A DNA stretch of 53,889 nucleotides, taken from Sulfidibacterium sp036244975 (lineage in GTDB: Bacteria; Bacteroidota; Bacteroidia; Bacteroidales; F082). Position numbers and translations under genes: made by a program. This document shows positions 17,608-26,033 of the stretch, in pieces; position 1 is the first letter of the stretch, and each line of letters starts with the position of its first letter. The notes beneath the pieces are model-generated. The model saw only the letters and a program-made list of their open reading frames with translations. It searched no databases and had not been told where the DNA came from. Location: positions 1 through 53,889 of the forward strand of contig BTTE01000009.1 in NCBI GenBank assembly GCA_036244975.1, read 5' to 3'.

Positions 17608-18389
17608 AAAAAATCTTATCCATATTGTCTGTTTCGCTTTTTGCACTGGCATTGGTCGTGTTGGCCGGATATGGTTTTTGGCAATACCGGAACGGAAAAG
17701 TAAAAAAAATTGTTGTACATATACAACGACAAGGGGCTCAGGGTTTTCTGAGCGAAAAAAAAATCAAATCGCTGATCAATGCACAGGATAAAGTGGTTGG
17801 GTATCCGGTAAAAACAGTAAATTCTGCACAGATAGAAAAAGTCATCTCGAAAAATCCCTATGTGAAAAATGTGGATGTCTATTTGAGTATTTTGGGTAAC
17901 ATAATGGTCAATGTAACCGAAAGGATACCGTTGCTGCGCATTTATAATCTAAAAAACAGAAGTCGCTATGTGGATATGAAAGGGAATATCTTTCCGTTGA
18001 GCAGCTATTTTGTTCCGCGGGTATTGCCTGTAAACGGTTACGTAAAGGCGAGGCTGATTACGGGAAAAAACATTCATGATAGCCTTTATCGCCACACGTT
18101 GTTACCCGGATTATACTCGCTGGCAAAAAAAATCAGGGCAAACCCTTTCCTTGAAGCGGATATCAGCCAGTTGTTTGTCAATAGCAAAGGCGAGATTGAT
18201 ATGGTTCCCGAGCTGGGCAGGCACATTATTCATTTTGGGGATAGCAACCAAATGGATGTTAAACTGGAAAATCTGGAGGCTTTCTACAAACAGGTGTTTG
18301 TACGCGAAGGCTGGTCAAAATATAGGAGTATTAATCTGGAATTTACTAACCAGATAGTTTGTACAAAAAAACAGTCTTATGGAAAATGA
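17604..18389 (+). CDS. ftsQ: Division protein FtsQ/DivIB
   Basis: 261 residues: one N-terminal membrane helix (about 4-27), a POTRA-like domain (about 35-110: IVVHIQRQGAQGFLSEKKI..LI, SKNPYVKNVDVYLS..GNIMVNVTER) and a beta domain. Weakly conserved in sequence but placed between murC and ftsA as FtsQ always is. It bridges early and late division proteins by binding FtsB/FtsL. Starts in the ATGA overlap with murC and overlaps ftsA by 11 bases. Confidence 0.9.
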   Translation: MKKILSILSVSLFALALVVLAGYGFWQYRNGKVKKIVVHIQRQGAQGFLSEKKIKSLINAQDKVVGYPVKTVNSAQIEKVISKNPYVKNVDVYLSILGNIMVNVTERIPLLRIYNLKNRSRYVDMKGNIFPLSSYFVPRVLPVNGYVKARLITGKNIHDSLYRHTLLPGLYSLAKKIRANPFLEADISQLFVNSKGEIDMVPELGRHIIHFGDSNQMDVKLENLEAFYKQVFVREGWSKYRSINLEFTNQIVCTKKQSYGK

Positions 18390-19674
18390 AATTATTGTCG
18401 GACTTGACATCGGAACCACTAAAATTGCCTGCATTGTCGGGCAAAAAAATGAATTTGGAAAAATCGGGATACTCGGTTACGGTAAAACCGAATCCATTGG
18501 CGTGAAACGAGGTGTCGTCATCAATATCGAAGATACGGTAACCTCTATTCGTACGGCGGTGGCGAACGCTGTGGAGAAATCGGATGTGGATATAAAATAT
18601 GTGAATGTGGGTATTGCCGGGCAACACATCAAAAGTATCCAGCACCGGGGTTCGCTTATTCGCGAAGATGCTGATCAGGAGATTACCAACGAAGAGGTGG
18701 AAAAGCTTATCAGCAATATGTATAAACTGAATATGTCGCCCGGAGAGGAGATTATCGAGGTAATTCCACAGGATTTTATCATTGATGATGAAGATGGTAT
18801 CCGCCATCCGGTGGGCATGTTGGGTAACAAGTTAGAGGCCAACTTCCATATCATCATTGGCCAGATTGCCGCGGCAAAAAATATTTACAAGTGCATTATC
18901 AAAGCCAATCTGGAAATGGCCGATTTGATTCTTGAGCCTATGGCTTCAGCTGAAGCGGTGCTGAGCGAGGAAGAAAAAGAAGCCGGTGTGGCCCTGGTGG
19001 ATATTGGCGGAGGAACATCGGATATTGCTATTTTTCAGGATAGTATCATCCGGCACACAGCGGTGATTCCTTTTGGCGGTGATATTATTACTGAAGATGT
19101 AAAAGAGGGTTGTTCCATTATTCGCCGGCATGCCGAAGAGCTGAAAGTGAAATTCGGTTCTGCCCTTGCCAGCGAAAACAGCGAGAGTGAAGTGGTAGCA
19201 ATTCCCGGTTTGCGTGGTCGTCCGCCAAAGGAAATTACGCTGAAAAATCTGGCTTCTATTATCCAGGCGCGTATGGAAGAGATTATTGACCATGTGCATT
19301 ATGAAATTAAAACATCCGGTTTTGAAAAGAAACTCATTGCGGGAATTGTACTTACAGGCGGTGGCTCACAGTTGAAGCATATTAACCAGCTGATGGAATT
19401 TAAAACCGGAATCGAAACACGTATCGGCTATCCCAACGAACATCTCGCCAAAGAGGTTCCCGAAGAGATGGCCAGCCCCATGTATGCCACCGGTATCGGT
19501 TTGGTGATTGAATGTATAAAACGAATGGATAGCGAAATTAAAACATCAAGAGGAGAGATCGATAAATCCTCGGATAAACCGAACGCCAAAAAAGAAAGAA
19601 AGAAATCGAAAAGTTCGCAGGGAACCGGACGATATCTCGAAATAATAAAAAAATGGTTTGAAGATGCCAATTAA
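18379..19674 (+). CDS. ftsA: Division actin homologue FtsA
   Basis: 431 residues. Actin/Hsp70 fold marks: VGLDIGTTKIACIVG (phosphate 1), ALVDIGGGTSDIAIF (phosphate 2) and IVLTGGGSQLKHI (adenosine), with the SHS2/1C domain around 85-165. The C-terminal tail (about 385-431) is Lys/Ser-rich and ends in an amphipathic stretch (RYLEIIKKWFEDAN) that should anchor FtsZ filaments to the membrane. Confidence 0.96.
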   Translation: MENEIIVGLDIGTTKIACIVGQKNEFGKIGILGYGKTESIGVKRGVVINIEDTVTSIRTAVANAVEKSDVDIKYVNVGIAGQHIKSIQHRGSLIREDADQEITNEEVEKLISNMYKLNMSPGEEIIEVIPQDFIIDDEDGIRHPVGMLGNKLEANFHIIIGQIAAAKNIYKCIIKANLEMADLILEPMASAEAVLSEEEKEAGVALVDIGGGTSDIAIFQDSIIRHTAVIPFGGDIITEDVKEGCSIIRRHAEELKVKFGSALASENSESEVVAIPGLRGRPPKEITLKNLASIIQARMEEIIDHVHYEIKTSGFEKKLIAGIVLTGGGSQLKHINQLMEFKTGIETRIGYPNEHLAKEVPEEMASPMYATGIGLVIECIKRMDSEIKTSRGEIDKSSDKPNAKKERKKSKSSQGTGRYLEIIKKWFEDAN

Positions 19675-19753
19675 ATTAACTTTTATATGTTAAAAACTAT
19701 CTTTCAGCACATGGGAAAAATCAGAACAATTATATAATTTTAATTCGGAAATT

Positions 19754-21370
19754 ATGAAAAGAAATATGCAGGTAAAACCGGAAAATAATCTTTTTAAAGC
19801 CATGGAAAACAAGATTGAGTTCAATACGAAAAAACAACCTTCCATCATTAAAGTCATCGGTGTTGGTGGTGGTGGTGGTAATGCTGTAAATCACATGTTT
19901 GCACAGGGCATTGAAGGTGTCGATTTTGTGGTGTGCAATACGGATATGCAGGCATTGGCAGCCAGCCCGGTTCCCGTGAAAGTTCAGCTTGGAAGTTCCG
20001 GCCTCGGCGCCGGCGCCATACCAAAGGTAGCGGAAAAAGCTGCCATCGATTCCCTTGACAAACTGAAAGCCGTGCTCGACAGCGAGACACAAATGATGTT
20101 CATTACTGCCGGAATGGGTGGCGGTACGGGAACCGGCGCCGCTCCGGTGATTGCTAAGTTTGCCCGCGAACAGGGCCTGCTTTCCGTGGCCATAGTAACC
20201 CTGCCTTTTCATTTTGAAGGTCGCCGGAAAATGCTGAAAGCCGAACAGGGAATTACCGAGTTGAGGAAATATGTGGATACCCTGCTGGTTATCAGCAATG
20301 ACAAATTGCGTGAACAGTATGGCGACCTTGGCCTTGGGAATGCTTTTGCCCGCGCGGATGATGTGTTGACGACTGCTGCCAGAGGAATAGCGGAGCTGAT
20401 TACCGTTCATGGTTATGTAAATGTTGACTTTGAAGATGTGAAGACCGTCATGAAAGACAGTGGGAAAGCCATTATGGGCTCTGCTGTCAGCACCGGAGAA
20501 GACCGGGCTTATAAAGCCATTGAAGAAGCTATGCGTTCGCCGCTGCTGAATGACAATGATGTGAGTGGCGCCAAAAATATTCTGCTTTATATTTCAACCG
20601 GTAATTCAGATGTTACCATGGACGAAATCACGGTGATTACCGATTATATTTCCGATAGATGTGGTGATAATGAAACTGATGTTATTTGGGGACGTGGTAT
20701 TGATGAGTCGATGGGTGACAATCTTGGTGTAACCATTATTGCCACAGGGTTTGACTCAAAAACAAAAATAGAACCCCTTTACCCTGTGAGAGAAGAGTTG
20801 CAGACAGCCGGATCCATAACGAAAACAAACACAACCAGACAGGAAATGGATGATGTAAAATCTACCCGAATCCCGGAGCTGATTCATAAAAGTGAGCCAA
20901 TTGATGTTAAACCTGAAGAAAACGTACCGTTGAATCCGACAAAAAAGATTGTGCATGAGTTACACGAATCGTCTGAAAACGACCAAAGTACACCGGTAAA
21001 TGAAACTATGTCCGGAATATCACCGGAAACGGAACAGCCTGCTTTACAGAAATTTACCAAGAAACAACCATCGGTTAGTAATGAGAAAACAGAAAATACC
21101 CCATCTGATATTACCAACAAAGAGCTGGATGCTAAAATGCAAAAAGCTTCTCTTGACAGAAAAAAGAAACTTGCCGAATTGAGTATGCTTCGCAGTAAGT
21201 CGGTCTCTGAACAGGAAAAAATACCTGCCTATAAGCGTCAACATGTTCAGCTTTCCGAACCGAATTACTCTTCTGAATCGCAGGTATCACGCTACACGCT
21301 TTCAGAAGATAATAAGAAAAACACCATTATTAAATCCGATAATTCATTTTTACACGATAACGTTGATTAA
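19754..21370 (+). CDS. ftsZ: Division tubulin homologue FtsZ
   Basis: 538 residues from the ATG at 19754; an ATG at 19802 (residue 17) is equally plausible. GTPase core about 30-340, with GGGGGNAVNHM near 38-48 and the tubulin signature GGGTGTG at 122-128. A long, polar, low-complexity linker (about 345-485) follows, then IPAYKRQ at 490-496, which corresponds to the conserved C-terminal peptide that binds FtsA, and unusually about 40 more polar residues. A 79-base gap separates it from ftsA and holds an imperfect -7 box (TAATTTTA), so separate expression is possible. Confidence 0.96.
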   Translation: MKRNMQVKPENNLFKAMENKIEFNTKKQPSIIKVIGVGGGGGNAVNHMFAQGIEGVDFVVCNTDMQALAASPVPVKVQLGSSGLGAGAIPKVAEKAAIDSLDKLKAVLDSETQMMFITAGMGGGTGTGAAPVIAKFAREQGLLSVAIVTLPFHFEGRRKMLKAEQGITELRKYVDTLLVISNDKLREQYGDLGLGNAFARADDVLTTAARGIAELITVHGYVNVDFEDVKTVMKDSGKAIMGSAVSTGEDRAYKAIEEAMRSPLLNDNDVSGAKNILLYISTGNSDVTMDEITVITDYISDRCGDNETDVIWGRGIDESMGDNLGVTIIATGFDSKTKIEPLYPVREELQTAGSITKTNTTRQEMDDVKSTRIPELIHKSEPIDVKPEENVPLNPTKKIVHELHESSENDQSTPVNETMSGISPETEQPALQKFTKKQPSVSNEKTENTPSDITNKELDAKMQKASLDRKKKLAELSMLRSKSVSEQEKIPAYKRQHVQLSEPNYSSESQVSRYTLSEDNKKNTIIKSDNSFLHDNVD

Positions 21371-21379
21371 ACTAAAGCT

Positions 21380-21832
21380 ATGGGTTTAGAACATGTTATA
21401 AATCAGGATATAAAGACAGCTATGCTGGCAAAAAACCGGCGTAAATTAGAAGCCTTACGGGCTATAAAAGCCGCTTTGCTGCTTGAAAAGACCGGTGGCG
21501 GTGTCGGAGATGCCGAAATTCCCAGGAGTGTGGAGGTGAAGTTGCTGCAAAAGCAGGTGAAACAACGTCGTGATACAGCAAAAATTTATCGCGAACAGAA
21601 TCGTCCCGAGCTGGCAGAAGAGGAAGAATATCAAGCGGGTATCATCGAAAAATACCTCCCGGAACAAATGTCGGAAGAGGAGATAAAAACAGTGGTTGAA
21701 AAAGTAATTGCTGATACCGGGGCCATTTCCATGAAAGATATGGGCCGCGTGATGGGTATGGTGGCGAAACAACTCGCCGGAAAAGCCGATAATAAAACGG
21801 TTTCCGTTTTGGTGAAACAATTACTCTCGTGA
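21380..21832 (+). CDS. yqeY: YqeY/GatB-tail family protein
   Basis: 150 residues: N-terminal helical domain (DIKTAMLAKNRRKLEALRAIKAAL) and a C-terminal GatB-tail-like domain (QMSEEEIKTVVEKVIADTGA, DMGRVMGMVAKQLAGKADNKTVS). The family resembles the tRNA-binding tail of amidotransferase GatB; its role is not well established. It starts 9 bases after ftsZ and closes the operon before a terminator. Confidence 0.88.
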   Translation: MGLEHVINQDIKTAMLAKNRRKLEALRAIKAALLLEKTGGGVGDAEIPRSVEVKLLQKQVKQRRDTAKIYREQNRPELAEEEEYQAGIIEKYLPEQMSEEEIKTVVEKVIADTGAISMKDMGRVMGMVAKQLAGKADNKTVSVLVKQLLS

Positions 21833-21852
21833 GAAACAGTGGATATGTATTC

Positions 21853-21888
21853 AAAAAAAGCCATCCCGCCTCAGGCGGGACGGCTTTT
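21853..21888. terminator. Bidirectional terminator between yqeY and tsf
   Basis: A-run, stem TCCCGCC / GGCGGGA with loop TCA extended by AAGCC/GGCTT, then T-run. The A/T symmetry lets it end both the dcw operon (+) and the rplM-tsf operon (-). Confidence 0.85.
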
Positions 21889-21914
21889 CATATTTATTCA
21901 CTAAAAAACAAGCT

Positions 21915-22742
21915 TTAACCTAACGCAAGCCGCATGAAGTCAGTAACGGTGAGGTCTTTGTCGAAACCCTGCAGGTACTGCTGAATATTCTTCTTCGAAT
22001 CTTTAATGAAAGTCTGATTCAACAATGTGTTTTCTTTGAAAAATTTGTTGAGTTTACCCGTGGCGATTCTTTCAATCATGGCTTCGGGTTTGCCTTCCTG
22101 GCGAGCCTGTTCTTTTCCAATTTCAATTTCACGCTGAATAATTTCTTCCGGAATGCGTTCTTTGTCAACTGCTACGGGAGCCATGGCTGCAATTTGCATG
22201 ACCACGTCGTGACCTGCTTCGGCAAATTTTTCACCGGCTTTGTTTAAACCTGCAATGCTGGCAATACGGTTGCCGGGGTGGGTGTATGCGTAAACACTTT
22301 CGGCTTCAACCACTTCATATTTTCCAATCTGAATTTTTTCACCAATGACGCCGGTTTTATCCACAATTGATTCTTCAACGGAACGGTCGCCCAGTTTCAA
22401 AGCATTTAATTCATCCAGAGTCCTGGCGCTGTTTTCAACAGCAAGGTCAACAACCGACTGCACAAAGCTGATAAAATCCTCGTTTTTGGCCACAAAGTCG
22501 GTTTCGCAATTAATCATAACAGCAGCGGCAAATTTATTGTCATCACTGATTTTTGCCAGAACAACACCTTCCGAAGCTTCACGGTCAGCGCGTTTTGCAG
22601 CTACTTTTTGCCCTTTTTTACGCAGATAGTCAATGGCTTTTTCCTTGTCGCCATCGGTTTCAACCAGGGCCTTCTTACAATCCATCATGCCGGCACCGGT
22701 GGCTTTTCTCAATTCATTTACTTGTTGAGCGGTTATCTTCAT
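21915..22742 (-). CDS. tsf: Elongation factor Ts
   Basis: 275 residues. N-terminal UBA-like domain (VNELRKATGAGMMDCKKAL), the diagnostic TDFVAKNEDF motif near 80-90, and two core subdomains. It recycles EF-Tu-GDP. Last gene of the rplM-rpsI-rpsB-tsf operon, 32 bases after rpsB. Confidence 0.96.
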   Translation of the reverse strand: MKITAQQVNELRKATGAGMMDCKKALVETDGDKEKAIDYLRKKGQKVAAKRADREASEGVVLAKISDDNKFAAAVMINCETDFVAKNEDFISFVQSVVDLAVENSARTLDELNALKLGDRSVEESIVDKTGVIGEKIQIGKYEVVEAESVYAYTHPGNRIASIAGLNKAGEKFAEAGHDVVMQIAAMAPVAVDKERIPEEIIQREIEIGKEQARQEGKPEAMIERIATGKLNKFFKENTLLNQTFIKDSKKNIQQYLQGFDKDLTVTDFMRLALG

Positions 22743-22774
22743 TTTAAAATAGTTTATCTTTTTCGTGTAAACGA

Positions 22775-23668
22775 TTATTTATTAAGTTTCCTGTCAACAG
22801 GTTTTCTTACAACAGGTTTTCTTACTATCCTGGGCTTTTTAACCACTTTTTCAGCAGCAATATCAGCTTCTTCTTCAGCTTGTTTCAGCGTTTCCGACTT
22901 GGCTTTAAGATCGGCTTCTCTCGCAATGGCCAAAGCATCTTCTTTTGCTTTTTTCTCAGCAGCACTTTTCTCGCGGGCCATTTTACGTTCAGCGAGGCCT
23001 TCGGCTACTGCTGAGGTAACCACACTCATAATCAACGTAATGCTTTTGGAAGCATCGTCGTTAGCCGGAATGGGGAAATCAATGAGGTTCGGATCGGTAT
23101 TGGTGTCAACCATGGCAAAAATAGGAATGTTTAATTTTCTGGCTTCGGCAACGGCAATTTTCTCTTTGTTGATGTCAACGATAAACAAAGCAGCCGGAAT
23201 ACGTGCCATATCGGCAATACTCCCGAGGTTCTTTTCCAGTTTAGCACGCTCGCGGGTAACCTGTAAACGCTCGCGTTTTGAAAGGTTTTTCCACGAGTTG
23301 GTAGTTATCAGTTTATCAATGTTGGTCATTTTGCGGATAGCTTTGCGAATGGTGGCAAAGTTAGTGAGCATCCCACCAGGCCAACGTTCTGTCACATAAG
23401 GCATATTGATTTGTTTTGCCATTTCGGAGACAATATCTTTAGCCTGTTTTTTGGTCGAAACAAAAAGGATTCTGCGGCCGGATTTGACCACTTGTTTCAT
23501 TGCGGCGGAAGCTTCTTCCAGCTTGGCCTGTGTTTTATATAAGTCGATGATATGGATACCATTGCGCTCCATAAAAATATAAGGAGCCATGCTGGGATTC
23601 CATTTGCGTTTGAGATGGCCGAAATGTACACCGGCCTCAAGCATCTCGTCAAAGGTTACTTTTACCAT
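22775..23668 (-). CDS. rpsB: 30S ribosomal protein S2 with long C-terminal tail
   Basis: 297 residues against about 240 in E. coli. The core (1-230) has the S2 marks AGVHFGHLKRKWNP, YTERWPGGMLTNF-like YVTERWPGGMLTNFATI and VDTNTDPNLIDFPIPANDDA. The last ~65 residues form a charged helix followed by Arg/Lys/Pro/Val repeats (RKPVVRKPVDRK). The tail is an addition beyond the ribosomal fold. A 108-base gap upstream to rpsI holds no clear -7 box. Confidence 0.95.
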   Translation of the reverse strand: MVKVTFDEMLEAGVHFGHLKRKWNPSMAPYIFMERNGIHIIDLYKTQAKLEEASAAMKQVVKSGRRILFVSTKKQAKDIVSEMAKQINMPYVTERWPGGMLTNFATIRKAIRKMTNIDKLITTNSWKNLSKRERLQVTRERAKLEKNLGSIADMARIPAALFIVDINKEKIAVAEARKLNIPIFAMVDTNTDPNLIDFPIPANDDASKSITLIMSVVTSAVAEGLAERKMAREKSAAEKKAKEDALAIAREADLKAKSETLKQAEEEADIAAEKVVKKPRIVRKPVVRKPVDRKLNK

Positions 23669-23776
23669 GTTAATCTGTTTAATTTGTTTACATTCACTAA
23701 AATCAATTGCTGAATAGTCCGCTGTGGGAGTTTCACCAATTTGGATACTAAACTCGTTCCAATATCTTGAAAAATA

Positions 23777-24163
23777 TTAACGTTTGGAAAACTGGAATTT
23801 CTTACGAGCCTTAGGTTGTCCCGGTTTTTTACGCTCTACCATGCGGGGATCTCTCCTCATCAGGCCGTTTTCTTTGAGTACAGGACGGTATTCTTCGTCC
23901 ATTTTTACCAGCGCCCTCGAAATGGCCAGCCGAAGTGCTTCTGCCTGTCCGTTAAAACCACCTCCTTTGAGGTTCGCCTTGATATCAAATTTACCGGTGT
24001 TCTCAGTAAGAATTAATGGCTGTTCAACAACATAGTGCAGGATGGCTGTGGGGAAGTAGTCTTTAAAATCATGTCCGTTAACAATAATTTTACCATCCCC
24101 GTCTTTCACATAGATCCGTGCAATAGCAGTTTTTCTTCTACCGAGTGCATTTAAAACTTCCAT
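23777..24163 (-). CDS. rpsI: 30S ribosomal protein S9
   Basis: 128 residues with the S9 core (LGRRKTAIARIYVKDGDGKI.VNG, GGGFNGQAEALRLAISRALV) and the conserved tail ending FQFSKR, which reaches the P-site tRNA. 4 bases after rplM. Confidence 0.97.
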   Translation of the reverse strand: MEVLNALGRRKTAIARIYVKDGDGKIIVNGHDFKDYFPTAILHYVVEQPLILTENTGKFDIKANLKGGGFNGQAEALRLAISRALVKMDEEYRPVLKENGLMRRDPRMVERKKPGQPKARKKFQFSKR

Positions 24164-24167
24164 TCTG

Positions 24168-24623
24168 TTATCTGATTGAATTTAAATTAATTTTCTTTGG
24201 TTTCTGTGCCTCCTGGTTATGCTCGTTACCGGCATAAACATAAAGGTTGCGAAAAAGCTGGCTACCCAGTTTGTTTTTCGGGAGCATGCCTTTGATGGCT
24301 TTTTCTACCATGGCGGCAGGTTTTTTTGCCATAAGCTCTTTAGCTGTCGTAATACGCTGTCCGCCAGGATAGCCGGTATGGCGTATGTATTCCTTTTGGT
24401 CCCATTTATTGCCGGTCAACCGAACTTTGTCCGCATTGATAATAACCACAAAATCACCGGTGTCGGCATGGGGTGTAAAGTTCGTTTTGTATTTTCCCCT
24501 CAGGAATTTTGCAGCTATGGAGGCCATTCTGCCAAGTACCTGATTCTCCGCATCAATCAAAACCCACTCTTTGTTAGCAGTTGCTTTGTTGGCGCTGATT
24601 GTCTTATAACTCAATGTATCCAT
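24168..24623 (-). CDS. rplM: 50S ribosomal protein L13
   Basis: 151 residues; WVLIDAENQVLGRMAS, FTPHADTGDFVVIINADKVRLTGNK, YIRHTGYPGG and KGMLPKNKLG are the L13 signatures. First gene of the operon, behind a clear -33/-7 promoter at 24676-24707. Confidence 0.97.
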   Translation of the reverse strand: MDTLSYKTISANKATANKEWVLIDAENQVLGRMASIAAKFLRGKYKTNFTPHADTGDFVVIINADKVRLTGNKWDQKEYIRHTGYPGGQRITTAKELMAKKPAAMVEKAIKGMLPKNKLGSQLFRNLYVYAGNEHNQEAQKPKKINLNSIR

Positions 24624-24675
24624 CTATCTGTTTGTTTCTTAAGTCGTTTTGCTATTTCGTCCAAAAATCGGGGTG

Positions 24676-24707
24676 CAAAAGTAGAAACTATTTTCCAATC
24701 GGCCAAA
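24676..24707 (-). promoter_or_regulatory. Promoter of rplM-rpsI-rpsB-tsf
   Basis: On the minus strand: TTTG (24704-24707), 20-bp spacer, TACTTTTG (24676-24683), then GCACCCC. The -7 region is identical over 12 bases to those of mmdA and valS. Leader of about 45 bases before rplM. Confidence 0.78.
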
Positions 24708-24794
24708 GTTTTATGCATTTATTGTTGATTTTTTCCCCACCCGCCGAAGCCCTGGCGAAGCCAGCCATTGTTTCATTGCCGAGGCAAGGGGGGT

Positions 24795-24826
24795 AACCTT
24801 TCAGGTGGCCTCACACCTGAAAGGTT
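24795..24826. repeat. 13-bp perfect inverted repeat
   Basis: AACCTTTCAGGTG / CACCTGAAAGGTT with a 6-base loop GCCTCA. The stem resembles the right-hand hairpin of the transposase island (34848-34871: CTTTCAGGG / CCCTTGAAAG), suggesting one repeat family. Confidence 0.8.
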
Positions 24827-24919
24827 GAGAAACGTTTAAAAAAGGAGTGCCGAATATCGATCAACCTCGTCTAAGCCGAGGCAAGCTGAATTATGAATGA
24901 CGAAGTTAGTTACACCCCG

Positions 24920-24941
24920 CTTTGAGCGTCCACGCTCAAAG
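24920..24941. repeat. Hairpin repeat, copy 1
   Basis: Perfect 9-bp stem around TCCA: CTTTGAGCG / CGCTCAAAG. A near-identical copy sits at 49164-49183, 24 kb away. Confidence 0.75.
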
Positions 24942-25190
24942 AGTACAAAAGCCCCGTCATCCTATGTTTGCATTTTCAAATAATCACAGTAAGTGTTAAG
25001 TTTGAATTTTATTAACCAATCAGAAGGAAACAAGGAGAAAGATAAAGACTATAAGTTGTAATTCGTTTTTAGATTAATTCAAAATTTCATTTCACCTTGA
25101 TCTCTGCCCGCTAAAATGGTAGTAGAGCCTTTTTTTTATGATTTTTAACTTTATTTAATGTGGCTTTCCGTGCTTATTTAAAATTATTCT

Positions 25191-25198
25191 TAATTTTG
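25191..25198 (+). promoter_or_regulatory. -7 box of the peroxiredoxin gene
   Basis: TAATTTTG, full match to TAnnTTTG, 36 bases before the ATG at 25234. The -33 position has only a weak TTTC, so activation by a regulator (for example an OxyR-type factor) is possible but no site is evident. Confidence 0.55.
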
Positions 25199-25233
25199 CT
25201 TCAAACAAAATAATCATTAAAAAACAGAATATT

Positions 25234-25866
25234 ATGTCAGTATTAGTTGGGAAAAAAGCTCCCTTATTTGAGGCCACTGCCGTGGTAAACGGCGGTGAAT
25301 TTGTTGAAAAATTTTCACTTGAGCAATATATAGGAAAAAAACATGTGGTTTTCTTCTTCTATCCTCTTGATTTTACTTTCGTATGCCCTACGGAGATCCT
25401 GGCTTTTCAGGAAAAAATGGAAGAATTTGAGAAAAGAAATGTAGCTGTTGTAGGCTGCTCCATCGATTCTCCCTTCTCTCATTGGGCATGGTTGAACACC
25501 GATAAAAACAATGGCGGTATCAAAGGAGTTAAGTTTCCTTTGGTTTCCGACCTCTCCAAAACCATTGCCGAAAATTACGATGTGCTGGCCGGTGAGTACG
25601 ATTACAACGAAGAAGGCGAAATGGAATTTCACGGTGAGGCTGTTGCTTACCGCGGATTGTTTCTGATTGACAAACAAGGTGTTGTACGCCATCAGGTGGT
25701 CAACGACCTGCCGCTGGGACGCAGCATCGACGAAGCTTTGCGTATGGTGGATGCTTTGCAGTTTTTTGAAGAAAACGGCGAAGTTTGTCCTGCCAACTGG
25801 AAACCCGGCGACGAGGCTATGGAAGCCACGCACGAAGGGGTTGCCCGGTATTTGAGCCATCATTAG
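25234..25866 (+). CDS. Typical 2-Cys peroxiredoxin (AhpC/Prx1 type)
   Basis: 210 residues. Peroxidatic Cys51 in DFTFVCPTE, catalytic-site Arg further on (DLPLGRSIDEALR), and resolving Cys185 in EVCPANW, with a C-terminal arm. This length and the VCPANW motif place it in the Prx1/AhpC subfamily of decameric peroxidases that reduce H2O2 and organic hydroperoxides. No AhpF or thioredoxin reductase is adjacent, so the reductant is not shown by context. Single-gene unit with its own -7 box and terminator. Confidence 0.93.
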   Translation: MSVLVGKKAPLFEATAVVNGGEFVEKFSLEQYIGKKHVVFFFYPLDFTFVCPTEILAFQEKMEEFEKRNVAVVGCSIDSPFSHWAWLNTDKNNGGIKGVKFPLVSDLSKTIAENYDVLAGEYDYNEEGEMEFHGEAVAYRGLFLIDKQGVVRHQVVNDLPLGRSIDEALRMVDALQFFEENGEVCPANWKPGDEAMEATHEGVARYLSHH

Positions 25867-25901
25867 GATCTTCTAGACCTTACAAAATGTTTTTAACAAT
25901 G

Positions 25902-25935
25902 AGGCTGTCCTTTTGGAAAAGGGCAGCCTTTTTTT
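25902..25935 (+). terminator. Terminator of the peroxiredoxin gene
   Basis: AGGCTGTCC / GGGCAGCCT stem (one G-U pair) with an AT-rich loop, followed by seven T, 35 bases after the stop. Confidence 0.85.
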
Positions 25936-25954
25936 GTGGCATTGGGAAACCGTT

Positions 25955-25975
25955 GCTTCAGGCGTCGCCTGAAGC
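25955..25975. repeat. Near-perfect 21-base palindrome
   Basis: Arms GCTTCAGGCG and CGCCTGAAGC around a single T. It sits just after the peroxiredoxin terminator and has no T-run. It belongs to the same style of intergenic palindromes as 24795-24826. Confidence 0.6.
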
Positions 25976-26033
25976 ACGGCCCCATCTGTGTAGATTTATT
26001 GCAAAGGCCAGCCGTTCAGTCATCGGTGTACTT

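Larger units (their letters stand above)
24709..25190. other. Intergenic spacer rich in hairpins, no gene seen
   Basis: About 480 bases without a convincing reading frame. It holds at least four inverted repeats: CTGGC-GAA-GCCAG (24752-24764), the 13-bp perfect stem at 24795-24826, CCTCG/CGAGG (24865-24881) and the 9-bp stem CTTTGAGCG/CGCTCAAAG (24920-24941). None is followed by a clean T-run, so these look like dispersed palindromic repeats more than terminators. Confidence 0.6.
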
